DNA from: Bacteroidota bacterium
GTDB taxonomy: Bacteria; Bacteroidota; Bacteroidia; B-17B0; Aurantibacillaceae
Assembly (NCBI GenBank): GCA_025963735.1
Contig: JAOQAF010000087.1
Location: 1-38,396 of the forward strand
Direction: 5' to 3'
Length of the DNA stretch: 38,396 nucleotides
A program made the translations under genes and the position numbers. The notes beneath the pieces are model-generated. The model saw only the letters and a program-made list of their open reading frames with translations. It searched no databases and was not told where the DNA came from. How positions within the stretch are numbered: position 1 is the stretch's first letter; every line of letters begins with the position of its first letter. Shown here piece by piece: positions 1 to 8,416 of the stretch.

Positions 1-1
1 A

Positions 2-760
2 GAAAGCGAAGCGCAGCATTATTGTCCGAATGAAAATTTTTGTCCGCCACAGGTAAAAGGTAAGATGGAACATTTTGTGTCGCGCAAGGCAATGAATATT
101 GATAGTTTGGGTGGTGAAACCATAAGCCAGCTTTTTGAAGCGGGGCTGCTGAAAAACATTGCAGACATTTATGATCTTAAAAAAGAACAGCTGCTTCCCT
201 TAGAACGCATGGCCGAGAAAAGCGCTCAAAATCTTATAGAAGGGATTGAAAAAAGTAAAACCGTTTCTTTTGAACGTGTTTTGTTTGCCATAGGTATAAG
301 ACATGTTGGTGAAACGTCCGCAAAAAAAATTGCACGTAAAGTAAAAAACATCGACGCGCTGCTTTCCTTAACTAAGGAGGAACTTGTGTCTATTGATGAA
401 GTTGGAGAAACAATTGCAGAGAGTATTCTATCACACTTTGCTAATCCGCAGAACCGCGAAATTATAGAACGGTTAAAAAAAGCCGGTCTTCAATTTTCAC
501 TTTCGGAAGAAGCTATGGCCAATACAGGAAGCAAACTCAATGGACTGACATTTGTTATCAGCGGTGTATTTACAAAATATAACCGTGATCAGTTAAAAGA
601 AATGATTGAACAAAACGGCGGAAAAAATTCAGGATCCATCAGTGGCAAAACTTCTTACTTACTGGCAGGAGACAACATGGGTCCTGAAAAATTAAAAAAG
701 GCGCAGAATTTAGGAGTTAAGATTATCAGTGAAGCTGATTTTGAAAAGATGCTTGGCTAA
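2..760 (+). CDS. ligA: NAD-dependent DNA ligase LigA, C-terminal part (5' end outside window)
   Basis: The frame is open from base 2 without a start, so only the last 252 residues are present. LigA seals nicks in duplex DNA with NAD+ during replication and repair. Visible in order are the last two cysteines of the four-Cys zinc finger (CPNENFC, residues about 9-15), the linked stretch HFVSRKAMNIDSLGGETI, a helix-hairpin-helix region (FAIGIRHVGETSAKKIA and SIDEVGETIAESI, about residues 90-150) and a C-terminal BRCT domain (about 170-252, with LNGLTFVISGVF and the TSYLLAGDNMGPEKLKKA stretch). The adenylation domain lies upstream of the window. An internal ATG at 65 falls inside the zinc finger and is not a real start. 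The 3' end overlaps the convergent next gene by 35 bp. The identification is secure. Confidence 0.97.
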   Translation, partial: ESEAQHYCPNENFCPPQVKGKMEHFVSRKAMNIDSLGGETISQLFEAGLLKNIADIYDLKKEQLLPLERMAEKSAQNLIEGIEKSKTVSFERVLFAIGIRHVGETSAKKIARKVKNIDALLSLTKEELVSIDEVGETIAESILSHFANPQNREIIERLKKAGLQFSLSEEAMANTGSKLNGLTFVISGVFTKYNRDQLKEMIEQNGGKNSGSISGKTSYLLAGDNMGPEKLKKAQNLGVKIISEADFEKMLG

Positions 761-1775
761 CTCCTTTAATAAAATCTGTCATGAGGTACGATATTAATTT
801 ACCGGTTTTATTATCTGCTTTAATATGTGATAAAACAGGCGCGCCTTCCGCAATGTGGAGGTAAAGCACTTTTAAGTCTTTAGCGCATTGAAATATAAAT
901 TGCCTTGCCTGTATTGGCGAAATACCACTGCTGGTTTTGGCACTTGAAGGCACATTGGTAATAGCGTCAAGATCAATTTCTATACCACATTCATTTTCTT
1001 TAACAAACCCTATGCATTGATTTAACGCCGTTTTAAAGTCGAGCTCTTCCCTTACAAAAACCCCTTCATATGAATTATAAAACAAATGCTGTGGGTGTTC
1101 TTTAAATTTATCGAGTGCTGCCTTTGTATTATATTGTTCATGCATACCGAATACCGAATATCTTTCCAAATAATTTTCTTCAAATGCATAGGTAAACCCA
1201 TTACCGCTGTGGCGCCCCTCCGAAGGTCGAAAATCAAGATGGGGATCACAATTTATAACATTTATTTTTTTTTCAAGCGCCAGCGATGCACCTTTTATGT
1301 TGCCATAAGAGTTATTATGACCGCCTCCGATAATTACAGGAATTTTTCCGTTTAAAATAATTAACCGCACAACTTCATTTACACGCTTATCTACTTCACT
1401 TACAAATTCTCTTAAACGTTCAATATCACTTTCAATTTTAATATTTAAATGAATGGACCTTTCCATTAAATCATCCACTTTAACTTCGCCCAGCACAGCA
1501 ATTTTTTCTGAATCTAAAAAGTCATTTACTTGCTGATTAAGAAAACTTTCAAGTGCAGGCTTGTATGCAGTGTGAGCCCCTCCTCTGCCATAGTTGGCTC
1601 TTACGCCAATGTCTTCTGCAATCCCAACAATCACAAATAAAACGGAACTGGTTTTTAAATCCTGCTTCCAATTGGCTGAAAAGGTTTTTACCACTTCGCC
1701 TACTTTTTGCTCATTGGCTCTTTTGCGGGTAAAATTATTTATATGGTCCTTGCTATAAACTTTAATCAATTCCAT
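726..1775 (-). CDS. Arginase/agmatinase superfamily protein, formimidoylglutamase-like
   Basis: This ureohydrolase-fold enzyme of 349 residues probably hydrolyses a guanidino- or formimidoyl-compound in the cytoplasm. The di-manganese ligands are visible as GGGHNNSYG (about residue 150), CDPHLDFR (DxHxD, about 175) and EIDLDAI (DxD, about 267). The overall sequence, including the RPSEGRHSGNGFTYAFEE stretch, fits the Bacteroidota proteins usually labelled formimidoylglutamase (histidine degradation, Hut pathway). No other hut genes are in the window, so the substrate is inferred and arginase or agmatinase activity remains possible. The start is supported by a perfect TATCTTTG -7 box only 5 nt upstream. 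The 3' end runs 35 bp into the end of ligA on the opposite strand. Confidence 0.85.
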   Translation of the reverse strand: MELIKVYSKDHINNFTRKRANEQKVGEVVKTFSANWKQDLKTSSVLFVIVGIAEDIGVRANYGRGGAHTAYKPALESFLNQQVNDFLDSEKIAVLGEVKVDDLMERSIHLNIKIESDIERLREFVSEVDKRVNEVVRLIILNGKIPVIIGGGHNNSYGNIKGASLALEKKINVINCDPHLDFRPSEGRHSGNGFTYAFEENYLERYSVFGMHEQYNTKAALDKFKEHPQHLFYNSYEGVFVREELDFKTALNQCIGFVKENECGIEIDLDAITNVPSSAKTSSGISPIQARQFIFQCAKDLKVLYLHIAEGAPVLSHIKADNKTGKLISYLMTDFIKGVSQASFQNQLH

Positions 1776-1780
1776 TTAGC

Positions 1781-1788
1781 CAAAGATA
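1781..1788 (-). promoter_or_regulatory. Bacteroidota -7 promoter box (TATCTTTG) next to the start codon
   Basis: On the minus strand TATCTTTG matches the Bacteroidota consensus TAnnTTTG exactly. Only 5 nt separate it from the ATG at 1775, so transcription would begin at or within a few bases of the start codon. I see no convincing -33 TTG. Confidence 0.55.
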
Positions 1789-1862
1789 AAAGAAACTTTA
1801 CTATCTTTAATATAAAGCTCCTTATTTGATAATTTTAAAAGATAGTAATGCTGTTTCGTAGG

Positions 1863-2203
1863 CAACCATTATGAAAACAATTTGTTGTTCTTTATTCTTA
1901 TTCTTGTAAATGAAACCGGGGTATAAAATGTTGAATTTAGCACTAACAAAACAAGACGAAAAAAGCATATCTTGTATAATAGAAGATAACAGAGTTGAAC
2001 GATCAGTAGATAAAAAGCATCTTACTGATGACAAACCTTCGCTTACAATTTGGTATATTGAACAGAGATTAGAACTTTAAGTAAAATTTTAGGTGAGAAG
2101 TATGAACTGGAATTTTAGATAAGATAAAAATGATAAAGGTGAAAAAACAGGCACTAAGGTTTTAATTAAGATTCCAATATTAAAAAATAATGAACATGCT
2201 TAG
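1863..2203 (+). pseudogene. Decayed 3' remnant of a LytS-type sensor histidine kinase
   Basis: Pieces of a LytS/YehU-type kinase C-terminus can be read across shifting frames. Near 1863-1885 the bases resemble a worn QPFVENAIW N-box. From 1928 one frame gives MLNLALTKQDEKSISCIIED followed by NRVER, where an intact G1 box would read DNGVGR, and then IEQRLEL and a stop at 2078. One base over, the text continues SKILGEKYELEF to a stop. A third frame reads KNDKGEKTGTKVLIKIPIL and ends at TAG 2201-2203. Motif order and spacing match the ATPase domain of this family. The end overlaps the start of the LytTR regulator gene, the normal kinase-regulator operon arrangement. The sensor, transmembrane and histidine parts are gone. 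The left limit is uncertain. Confidence 0.75.
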
Positions 2204-2909
2204 GGCCATTATTATCGATGATGAATCGATTGGCATAAAAACCCTAAAGGTTTTAATTGAAAAATACACAACCGGTATAAAGGTTGTAGCAACAAGTACT
2301 GACGCCTATGAAGGCTTAAGTCTGATCGAAGATTACAGGCCGGACATTGTTTTTTTGGATATAAGTATGCCCAAAATGACCGGCTTTGAACTTCTTGAAA
2401 AATTATTATTCAGGGAGTTTTCACTTGTATTTACTACCGCCCATGAAGAGTATGCCTTAAAAGCAATTAAAAACAAGGCTAATGATTATTTATTAAAACC
2501 CATTGATATTGAAGAATTACAAAATTGTGTTTCCAATATAGTTTCTAAAAACAGCACTAATAGTGTGCCGGCTGATCTTGAACCTAAAAACATTGCCATT
2601 TCAGTAAAAGACGGAACAATTTTTATTAAACCAAACGAAGTTATACGCTTGCAAGCTTGGGGAAGTTATACAACATTTCACCTGGAAAACAATGTTAAAC
2701 ATATAGCTTCTAAAAGCTTAAAAGAATGTGAGAGCCTGCTAAGTGATCGTATTTTTTATCGTTGTCATAATTCGCATATTGTTAACCTTACCAAAGTGGT
2801 TAAGCTCGTGAGCAATGAAGGACTGTACGCTCAAATGACCGACGACTCTAAACCGGAAGTGGCTAGAAAAAACAAAGAAGTGTTTTTAGAAAAACTAAAA
2901 AACATTTAG
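2190..2909 (+). CDS. LytTR-family response regulator
   Basis: This two-domain transcription regulator has 239 residues. The N-terminal receiver domain shows the acidic pair in IIIDDES (about residue 10), the phospho-acceptor aspartate in VFLDISMPKMTG (about 57), TTAHEEYALKA and the lysine in LLKPIDIEEL (about 107). The C-terminal LytTR DNA-binding domain (about 135-239) has the typical IRLQAWGSYTTFHL and CHNSHIVNLTKVV blocks. It normally acts with a LytS-type kinase, and the remnant of such a gene overlaps its start, so this regulator seems to have lost its dedicated partner. An alternative start is the ATG two codons downstream at 2196. Function and targets cannot be told from the sequence. 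Confidence 0.93.
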   Translation: MNMLRAIIIDDESIGIKTLKVLIEKYTTGIKVVATSTDAYEGLSLIEDYRPDIVFLDISMPKMTGFELLEKLLFREFSLVFTTAHEEYALKAIKNKANDYLLKPIDIEELQNCVSNIVSKNSTNSVPADLEPKNIAISVKDGTIFIKPNEVIRLQAWGSYTTFHLENNVKHIASKSLKECESLLSDRIFYRCHNSHIVNLTKVVKLVSNEGLYAQMTDDSKPEVARKNKEVFLEKLKNI

Positions 2910-2930
2910 GTTATTTCGCAATAACTTTTT
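2910..2930 (+). terminator. Intrinsic terminator after the LytTR gene
   Basis: A perfect 6-bp stem (GTTATT / AATAAC, loop TCGC) is followed directly by TTTTT. It begins right after the stop codon of the regulator gene. The stem is short and AU-rich, so it is a modest candidate. Confidence 0.5.
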
Positions 2931-3027
2931 ACCGTGCTTTCTTCGCACTGATTATTGCAACTATATTTTATATTTTCAAAAAATATTTTATTTCCTTTTT
3001 TTTACTCTAATTTAATACCAGAGACAT

Positions 3028-3065
3028 CATGAGCGGGGAGTTTCTTTTGCGCTGCTCATGTTTTT
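3028..3065 (+). terminator. Possible second terminator hairpin
   Basis: CATGAGC and GCTCATG form a perfect 7-bp stem with a loop of about 19 nt, followed by TTTTT. It lies between the LytTR gene and the next gene. The rest of the 276-bp spacer is AT-rich and shows no coding signal. Confidence 0.4.
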
Positions 3066-3173
3066 AAGTTTAAGAGTTATACTTATAAACACGTAAATTA
3101 AAAACGTTACAATCTTTATTTTTATAAACAGCGTGTAACTTTAGTCGCGCGTTTTATTATATGAAATTTTTAT

Positions 3174-3181
3174 TATCTTTA
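3174..3181 (+). promoter_or_regulatory. -7-like box (TATCTTTA) next to the start codon
   Basis: TATCTTTA differs from the TAnnTTTG consensus only at the last base. It sits 4 nt before the ATG at 3186, the same close placement as at 1781, 8305 and 12763. Confidence 0.4.
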
Positions 3182-3185
3182 GTTT

Positions 3186-4961
3186 ATGCGTCATAAATTT
3201 ATTTTTGTAATCATTATTTTTTTAAGCACCAGGCTTCTTTCTCAATATTCCATCAAAACATTTAACTGGAAAGATGCGGGGTTTAAGGGGATGAAGCCGG
3301 TTTATACCCAAACGGTAAATATTATGAACTTTGGAGGCAACAACAACAATTCGGCCGCCAACAATATCGCACTGGCTAATGCCATAACTGCATTAAATAA
3401 TAAAGGTGGGGTTATATATTTCCCTAAAGGGGTTTACAGCTTCACCAATACTTTTTCTGTTAATCGTGACAGCATTACATTTAAAGGTGCCGGAGCCGAT
3501 AGTACTCACTTACGCTTTAATATGAACGGCACATTAAATAATTGCTTTAACATATTGGGAACTCAGATAAACACTGATACAACAAGTTTTTCATCGCCTG
3601 GAGTGAGAGACAGCAATTGGGTTAACGTTTTTAATCCTTCTCTGTATCAGCCCGGACAATGGGTTTACCTGCAAACAAAGGACAACGCCTACATGAACGA
3701 TAGCTGGGCCTACGGTTCATTAGGCCAAATCATGCAAATAAAATCCATCGCTGGAAATAAAATAACATTTCAATCGCCCTTTAGGTTTTATTATAAGCTC
3801 GCATTACAACCTCTTATCAAACGTATTATTCCCAAAACCGCTATCGGAATGGAATGTTTTAAAATTCAACGGCTCGATGCTACAAGTTTTCAAACCTCAT
3901 TAATAAGTTTCGATAAAACGGTACAATGCTGGGTTCATGGTATCGAAGGCGATTCAACCAACTTTGCTCACGTTGAACTTAACCGCTGTTCAAATATTGA
4001 CATTACCAATTCCTGGTTTCATCATGCCTTTGCTTATGGCGGTAGCGGACAAGGTTACGGCATTGTATTTCAGTTCAGCGCCAATGAATGCAGGGCAGAA
4101 AATAATATTTTTCAAAATCTGAGACATAGTATGCTTTTTCAGGCAGGAGCAAACGGTAATGTGTGCGGTTATAACTATTCATTTAACCCTTTCTGGAGCC
4201 AGTTTCCTTTTCCATCTAACAGTTCGGGCGATATTGTTTTTCATGGAAACTATCCCTTCGCTAATTTGTGTGAAGGAAACATAAATCAAAACACGGTGAT
4301 AGATAATTCTCATTCAATTAACGGACCTTATAATACATTGTTCCGCAACCGTTCAGAATTATATGGTGTGGTTATGAATAGTGGTCCGGCCAGCGATACT
4401 GTTCAGTTTTTGGGACTTGAAATCACCAACACTGTTTCTCCTTACGGGCAGTATGTACTAAACGGGAACGGGCATTTACAGTATGGCAATAAAATACAGG
4501 GTGTATTAACACCGGCAGGAACCGCACCGCTAAATGAAAAAAGTTTGTATTATACCGATCCGCAAAAACCTCTATGTTATAACCCGGGTAATAATAACTG
4601 GCCGGTAATTGGCATTCCAAATGGTTTTAATACAGGAAGTAATTCAGCGAAGGACCGGGTTACGCAAGGCGTTATGGCCGCCTGTGTATGTACCGCCACT
4701 TTTATGACCAATCAACACTCATTAGTAAATGGGAAGAGTGAAATAAATATTTATCCTAACCCGGGAACCAATTTTATCCATATAAAAAGTAATTTCACCA
4801 TTCAGGAAATTTCTCTTTATTCAACTGAAGGAAAACTGGTTTTAAACGAGCATGCTCTGAATATTCAAAAAATTGACATCAGCAGCTTGGTAAAAGGAAT
4901 TTATTTTTTAGCTTTAAGAAATCAAAAGGGCATTCAAACCTTTAAAGTTGTAAAGGATTAA
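3186..4961 (+). CDS. Secreted parallel beta-helix (pectate-lyase-like) protein with T9SS sorting domain
   Basis: The 591-residue protein has an N-terminal signal peptide (MRHKFIFVIIIFLSTRLLSQ). A region at about 25-110 (NIMNFGGNNNN, NAITALNNKGGVIYFPKGVY, FKGAGADSTHL) is typical of the pectate-lyase superfamily / polygalacturonase-like beta-helix start. A long right-handed beta-helix rich in Asn follows (about 110-480). The last 75 residues form a T9SS type A sorting domain (INIYPNPGTNFIHI, ISSLVKGIYFLAL, FKVVKD). It is therefore probably exported across the outer membrane and attached to the surface or released. The fold suggests polysaccharide binding or cleavage, but no catalytic residues can be assigned, so the substrate is unknown. 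The signal peptide supports the chosen start. Confidence 0.85.
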   Translation: MRHKFIFVIIIFLSTRLLSQYSIKTFNWKDAGFKGMKPVYTQTVNIMNFGGNNNNSAANNIALANAITALNNKGGVIYFPKGVYSFTNTFSVNRDSITFKGAGADSTHLRFNMNGTLNNCFNILGTQINTDTTSFSSPGVRDSNWVNVFNPSLYQPGQWVYLQTKDNAYMNDSWAYGSLGQIMQIKSIAGNKITFQSPFRFYYKLALQPLIKRIIPKTAIGMECFKIQRLDATSFQTSLISFDKTVQCWVHGIEGDSTNFAHVELNRCSNIDITNSWFHHAFAYGGSGQGYGIVFQFSANECRAENNIFQNLRHSMLFQAGANGNVCGYNYSFNPFWSQFPFPSNSSGDIVFHGNYPFANLCEGNINQNTVIDNSHSINGPYNTLFRNRSELYGVVMNSGPASDTVQFLGLEITNTVSPYGQYVLNGNGHLQYGNKIQGVLTPAGTAPLNEKSLYYTDPQKPLCYNPGNNNWPVIGIPNGFNTGSNSAKDRVTQGVMAACVCTATFMTNQHSLVNGKSEINIYPNPGTNFIHIKSNFTIQEISLYSTEGKLVLNEHALNIQKIDISSLVKGIYFLALRNQKGIQTFKVVKD

Positions 4962-5005
4962 AAATAAATTTTATAATGTTTTCAAATAATTAAATATAAT
5001 CTCCG

Positions 5006-5728
5006 ATGACTGCAACCGCAACAGCTTCCGACCCCAACACAAAAAGTTTTTTTATTCTTTATAAACCTAAGGATATTGTAAGCGGCGATTTTTATTATGC
5101 CATATCACATAAACCTGCCAATTCACCCAACGAACTTTTTTACATGTGTACCGCGGATTGTACAGGACACGGAGTGCCGGGCGCCTTTATGAGTATGCTT
5201 GGTATTTCTTACCTGAATGAATCCATTCTTGAAAAAAATCTTGTTCATCCTAACCAGATTCTTGACAACATGCGCAATGGTATCATTGCATCTTTAAATC
5301 CTGAAGGAAGTGAAGAAGAAAGTAAGGATGGTATGGATTGTGTGTTGTGCGCTTATGATTTCGCAAATATGAAACTTGAGTTCGCAGCTGCAAATAATCC
5401 ATTATGGCTATACAGAGACGGGCAATTAAAAGAATATAAGGCAGATAAAATGCCTGTAGGTAAATACGGTGAACTTCATCCTTTTAATAACCAGGTTATT
5501 GATTTAAAAAAAGACGACATTATTTATACTTTCACAGATGGCTATGCCGATCAGTTTGGTGGGCCTAAAGGAAAAAAGTTCAAATACAAACAACTGGAAG
5601 AAATAATTAAAAGCATTGCGCATGAACCCATGGAGTCGCAAAAAGAAAAACTAAATGTTGCTTTTGAAAACTGGAGAGGTGAGCTGGAACAAATTGATGA
5701 TGTGTGCGTGATTGCCGTAAAAATTTAA
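5006..5728 (+). CDS. Short SpoIIE-type PP2C phosphatase
   Basis: This 240-residue protein is almost only a SpoIIE/RsbU-like serine phosphatase domain. Motifs seen are KPKDIVSGDFYY (metal-binding Asp), CTADCTGHGVPGAFMSMLG, KDGMDCVLCAYD, FAAANNPLWLYRDG, DIIYTFTDGYADQFGG and a terminal QIDDVCVIAVKI with the last metal Asp. These are all the usual metal ligands, so it is probably active. In Bacteroidota the domain normally ends a long protein with TPR or membrane sensor regions and is preceded by a QRAxLP segment. Both are missing here, and an in-frame TAA lies 6 bases before the ATG. It may be a trimmed derivative of a larger gene. The upstream T9SS gene ends 44 bp away. Confidence 0.85.
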   Translation: MTATATASDPNTKSFFILYKPKDIVSGDFYYAISHKPANSPNELFYMCTADCTGHGVPGAFMSMLGISYLNESILEKNLVHPNQILDNMRNGIIASLNPEGSEEESKDGMDCVLCAYDFANMKLEFAAANNPLWLYRDGQLKEYKADKMPVGKYGELHPFNNQVIDLKKDDIIYTFTDGYADQFGGPKGKKFKYKQLEEIIKSIAHEPMESQKEKLNVAFENWRGELEQIDDVCVIAVKI

Positions 5729-6343
5729 TTTGAACTTAACTTCGGTTTACGGTTATTGCTTGCGGTGTGTGGCAATCTATTTCAAATAGTTGTCTTCTTC
5801 AGCCCTGGTTGATATTCTCACCAAAAAGCATTGGTCTTAAACTAATGGTTTGATTTTGAATTAAAAGCCAAGCCTTCGACTCAGCCAACTCTTTTACTTC
5901 GAACACTCTTCTACTTCGAACACTCTTCGAATACGCTCACTCTTCTACTTCGAACACTCTTCGACTACGCTCACTCTTCGACTACGCTCACTCTTCGACT
6001 ACGCTCACTCTTCGACTACGCTCAGAGTGACCTACTGACAGAGAGTATCAGAATATCAGGGATTCTACGCTCAGAGTGACCTCATTGATAGAAGAGTATC
6101 GGAATATTCAGGATCTTTCAACCCTTGTTGGTGTTCTCGCCAACAATCACTACACTTAAACTAATACAGGATTGTTTCGACATTAAAAGTCAGCCTTCGA
6201 CCGCATCCACGCTCCGACTACGCTCACTCTTCGACTACGCTCAGAGTGACCTACTGACAGAAGAGTTCGGAATATTCGGGATTCTACGTTCAGAGTGACC
6301 TCACTGAATGAGAGATTTTCAATCATCCCAAACATTAGCAATC
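5729..6343. repeat. Non-coding spacer of diverged direct repeats with CTTCGACTACGCTCA motifs
   Basis: No gene is supported in this 615-bp spacer. It holds two diverged direct copies of a segment about 320 bp apart: one near 5799 (CCTGGTTGATATTCTCACCA ... CTTAAACTAATGG ... AGCCTTCGACT) and one near 6119 (CCTTGTTGGTGTTCTCGCCA ... CTTAAACTAATAC ... AGCCTTCGACC). Both lead into runs of CTTCGACTACGCTCA ending in GAGTGACCT. A further segment (CTACTGACAGA...GGATTCTACG) occurs near 6032 and 6252. This motif family is, to my knowledge, common between Bacteroidota genes. Confidence 0.8.
5890..6032. repeat. Tandem array of a 16-17-nt unit (CTTCGACTACGCTCACT)
   Basis: At least seven head-to-tail units can be read. 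The early ones are degenerate (CTTCTACTTCGAACACT). The last four are nearly identical CTTCGACTACGCTCACT units, and the array ends in the common form CTCAGAGTGACC. Graded decay from right to left suggests slippage or unequal crossing-over. Confidence 0.8.
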
Positions 6344-7171
6344 TTAGTATTTTCTTACAACATTATGAATTTCGATAAGAGGCTTTAAAAACTCTTCAAG
6401 ATCGTATACACATAACTGCGATGCAGCATCACATAACGCTTTTTCAGGATCAGGATGCGTTTCAATGAACACTCCATCCACTCCGCTCGCTACTCCTGCC
6501 CTTGAAAGAACAGGTAAAAATTCTTTAGCCCCACCCTTCGCATCGGAACTTGGAATTCCATATTTTCTTACACAATGTGTTACATCAAAAACTACCGGGT
6601 ATCCCAGATTATTCATATGGAAAAAAGCCCGCGGGTCAACTATCAGATCATTATATCCAAAAACGTAACCGCGCTCCGTTAGTATCACATTATCATTACC
6701 GGCATCAATGCATTTTTGTAAAGGATGCTTCATGTTATCCGGCGCCAGAAACTGACCGTGTTTAATATTTACAACCTTGCCGGTTTTAGCGGCTGCAACA
6801 AGTAAACTGCTTTGCATACACAGGTATGCAGGGATCTGAAGTACATCACAAACTTCTCCTGCAATTGCTGCCTGGCTGCTTTCATGTATATCTGTTAATA
6901 AAGGAAAACCAAATTGCTCTTTTACTTTGGCCAAAATTTTCATTCCTTTTTCCAGGCCCGGACCATCATAATATTTTAAACTGCTTCTGTTGTCTTTTAA
7001 AAAACTTGATTTATAAATCACTTTTATTTTTAAACGTTCGCTTACTTCCTTCAGCTTCTCAGCCGTATCCATCATTATCTTTTCATCCTCTATCACACAG
7101 GGACCGCTAATAAGGAAAAGGTCCTTTGAACCACATTCAATATTTCCAACTTTTACAATTTTCTTTGTCAT
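6344..7171 (-). CDS. kdsA: 3-deoxy-8-phosphooctulonate synthase (KDO-8-P synthase)
   Basis: KdsA condenses phosphoenolpyruvate with D-arabinose 5-phosphate to give KDO 8-phosphate, the committed step to the Kdo sugar of lipopolysaccharide. The 275-residue length is normal. Visible family blocks are LFLISGPCVIEDE (about residue 18), YKSSFLKDNRSS (PEP/sugar site, about 55), GFPLLTDIHESSQA, DVLQIPAYLCMQSSLLVAAA, VNIKHGQFLAPDNM, TERGYVFGYNDLIVDPRA, VVFDVTHCVRK and VDGVFIETHPDPEKALCDAASQL. A gene for a Gram-negative outer membrane is thus present. It runs in the same direction as the endonuclease gene upstream (68-bp gap). The spacer shows no terminator that I can see. Confidence 0.97.
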   Translation of the reverse strand: MTKKIVKVGNIECGSKDLFLISGPCVIEDEKIMMDTAEKLKEVSERLKIKVIYKSSFLKDNRSSLKYYDGPGLEKGMKILAKVKEQFGFPLLTDIHESSQAAIAGEVCDVLQIPAYLCMQSSLLVAAAKTGKVVNIKHGQFLAPDNMKHPLQKCIDAGNDNVILTERGYVFGYNDLIVDPRAFFHMNNLGYPVVFDVTHCVRKYGIPSSDAKGGAKEFLPVLSRAGVASGVDGVFIETHPDPEKALCDAASQLCVYDLEEFLKPLIEIHNVVRKY

Positions 7172-7239
7172 AATATAATAATTGAGTAAAGTTAATTAAA
7201 TACTCATCCTAACTCGCAATTTTATGAATAAGATTTAAC

Positions 7240-8298
7240 TTAAATCTTAATAAATTTCAGACGCGATATTGAATTTAAACCAGTGATAGTAACAAAATAA
7301 ACTCCCGAAGGCCAAGTGCTGATATTAATATTTAGATGATCATTTAACTCAGTAGAGGTTTCTGCCATTATTTTGCCGGCCACGTCGCTTATTGTGTAAT
7401 TAACATGTGAAGGTTGGGAATGATTAATAATAAAAACCTCATTCCCTGCAGGAACCGGAAGTAAACTAAACGCCTGGGTTAACCTTGCCTGCCTTTCATG
7501 TATACCAATGGTGGTTGACCATATGCTATCGGCCCAGAGTGGGTTATCAATAAAAGGATTACGGTTGTTCTGAAATTTATAATAAATAGAATCATTTCGC
7601 GCTATCTCTTTTGAACTCACCGGATCCTGGTGATGCCATTGCAATAACACACTTAACTGCCATGGTAAAATATCGGATTTATTTGTAGCATCAGACGTTG
7701 ACCAGGCCCCATCCTCAGAATAGTAACGGGTGCTCATGTAAAAATATCCGCGGGCTAGATCACCTTTGTATTCATTTATTGGTTCAAAAACCGTTAGATT
7801 ATAGCCGGCGTTGGTACAGGGACCCAGCTTGCCGCCGTTTAAACTTGTGAAACTTGCCGAAGTCACATTCCCATACGGATAATTAGAGCGAACACCGTTT
7901 ACTTTTCCGTCGGTAGGATAAATATGAAACAGATCCGAATCAGGCCCCGGTGTTGCATTGAACCAACTCTGCGGCCAGCTGTGTTCGCGGTTATAACAAT
8001 CACCTTCCGAATTATAATTACCGCATTGATTGGTTATAAAGGTATATTCATAAGGCGGAGTTCCGGCAGGAACAGTACTGTAAATATCCCAAACTTTACC
8101 ATTCGCTTTTTTATCGGTCTTTGGAAAAGCCGACCACAAGCCGTTATAAGAAACTACTGAATTATTTTTAATAATATTATGAAGGGCAATTTTAAGATTA
8201 TTACCGGAAAGACCCTGAGCGGAATTATAATATCCGGCAGGGATCTGAGAAGCTAATAGAAGCGGGACAAAAACAAGGGCTGTAAGTATTTTTCGCAT
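7240..8298 (-). CDS. Secreted endonuclease I family nuclease with T9SS sorting domain
   Basis: This extracellular DNA/RNA endonuclease of the EndA/Dns family has about 352 residues from the chosen start. It has a signal peptide (MRKILTALVFVPLLLASQ). The endonuclease I domain shows IYSTVP, the Cys-containing NQCGNYNSEGDCYNREHSWPQSWFN block with the catalytic His region, DLFHIYPTDGKVNGVRSNYPYG and LPWQLSVLLQWHHQDPVS. The C-terminal 75 residues are a T9SS type A domain (LPVPAGNEVFII, ISTWPSGVYFVTI, RLKFIKI). A longer frame exists to 8406, but it would bury the signal peptide and overlap the -7 box at 8305-8312, so the start at 8298 is preferred. Likely role: nucleic acid scavenging or biofilm DNA turnover outside the cell. 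Confidence 0.92.
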   Translation of the reverse strand: MRKILTALVFVPLLLASQIPAGYYNSAQGLSGNNLKIALHNIIKNNSVVSYNGLWSAFPKTDKKANGKVWDIYSTVPAGTPPYEYTFITNQCGNYNSEGDCYNREHSWPQSWFNATPGPDSDLFHIYPTDGKVNGVRSNYPYGNVTSASFTSLNGGKLGPCTNAGYNLTVFEPINEYKGDLARGYFYMSTRYYSEDGAWSTSDATNKSDILPWQLSVLLQWHHQDPVSSKEIARNDSIYYKFQNNRNPFIDNPLWADSIWSTTIGIHERQARLTQAFSLLPVPAGNEVFIINHSQPSHVNYTISDVAGKIMAETSTELNDHLNINISTWPSGVYFVTITGLNSISRLKFIKI

Positions 8299-8304
8299 AG
8301 TAAT

Positions 8305-8312
8305 CAAAGATA
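8305..8312 (-). promoter_or_regulatory. -7 promoter box (TATCTTTG) 6 nt before the endonuclease start
   Basis: This is an exact TAnnTTTG match on the minus strand. It favours the signal-peptide start at 8298 and again implies a leader of only a few bases at most. Confidence 0.55.
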
Positions 8313-8416
8313 ATAAATCCACCGGACCATTTATTAAAAAAGCAGTGTGCAAAATAAGAAGACTATTGTATTTAAGCGAAAGCATAATTAAATTTACTTT
8401 ACACAAAATGCATCTT

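Noticed and set aside
1822-2034. Minus-strand ORF of 70 codons
   Set aside because: It is antisense to the decayed histidine kinase, whose plus-strand text explains this segment better.
8299-8406. N-terminal extension of the endonuclease gene
   Set aside because: It would put a second hydrophobic stretch before a good signal peptide and cover a perfect -7 promoter box.
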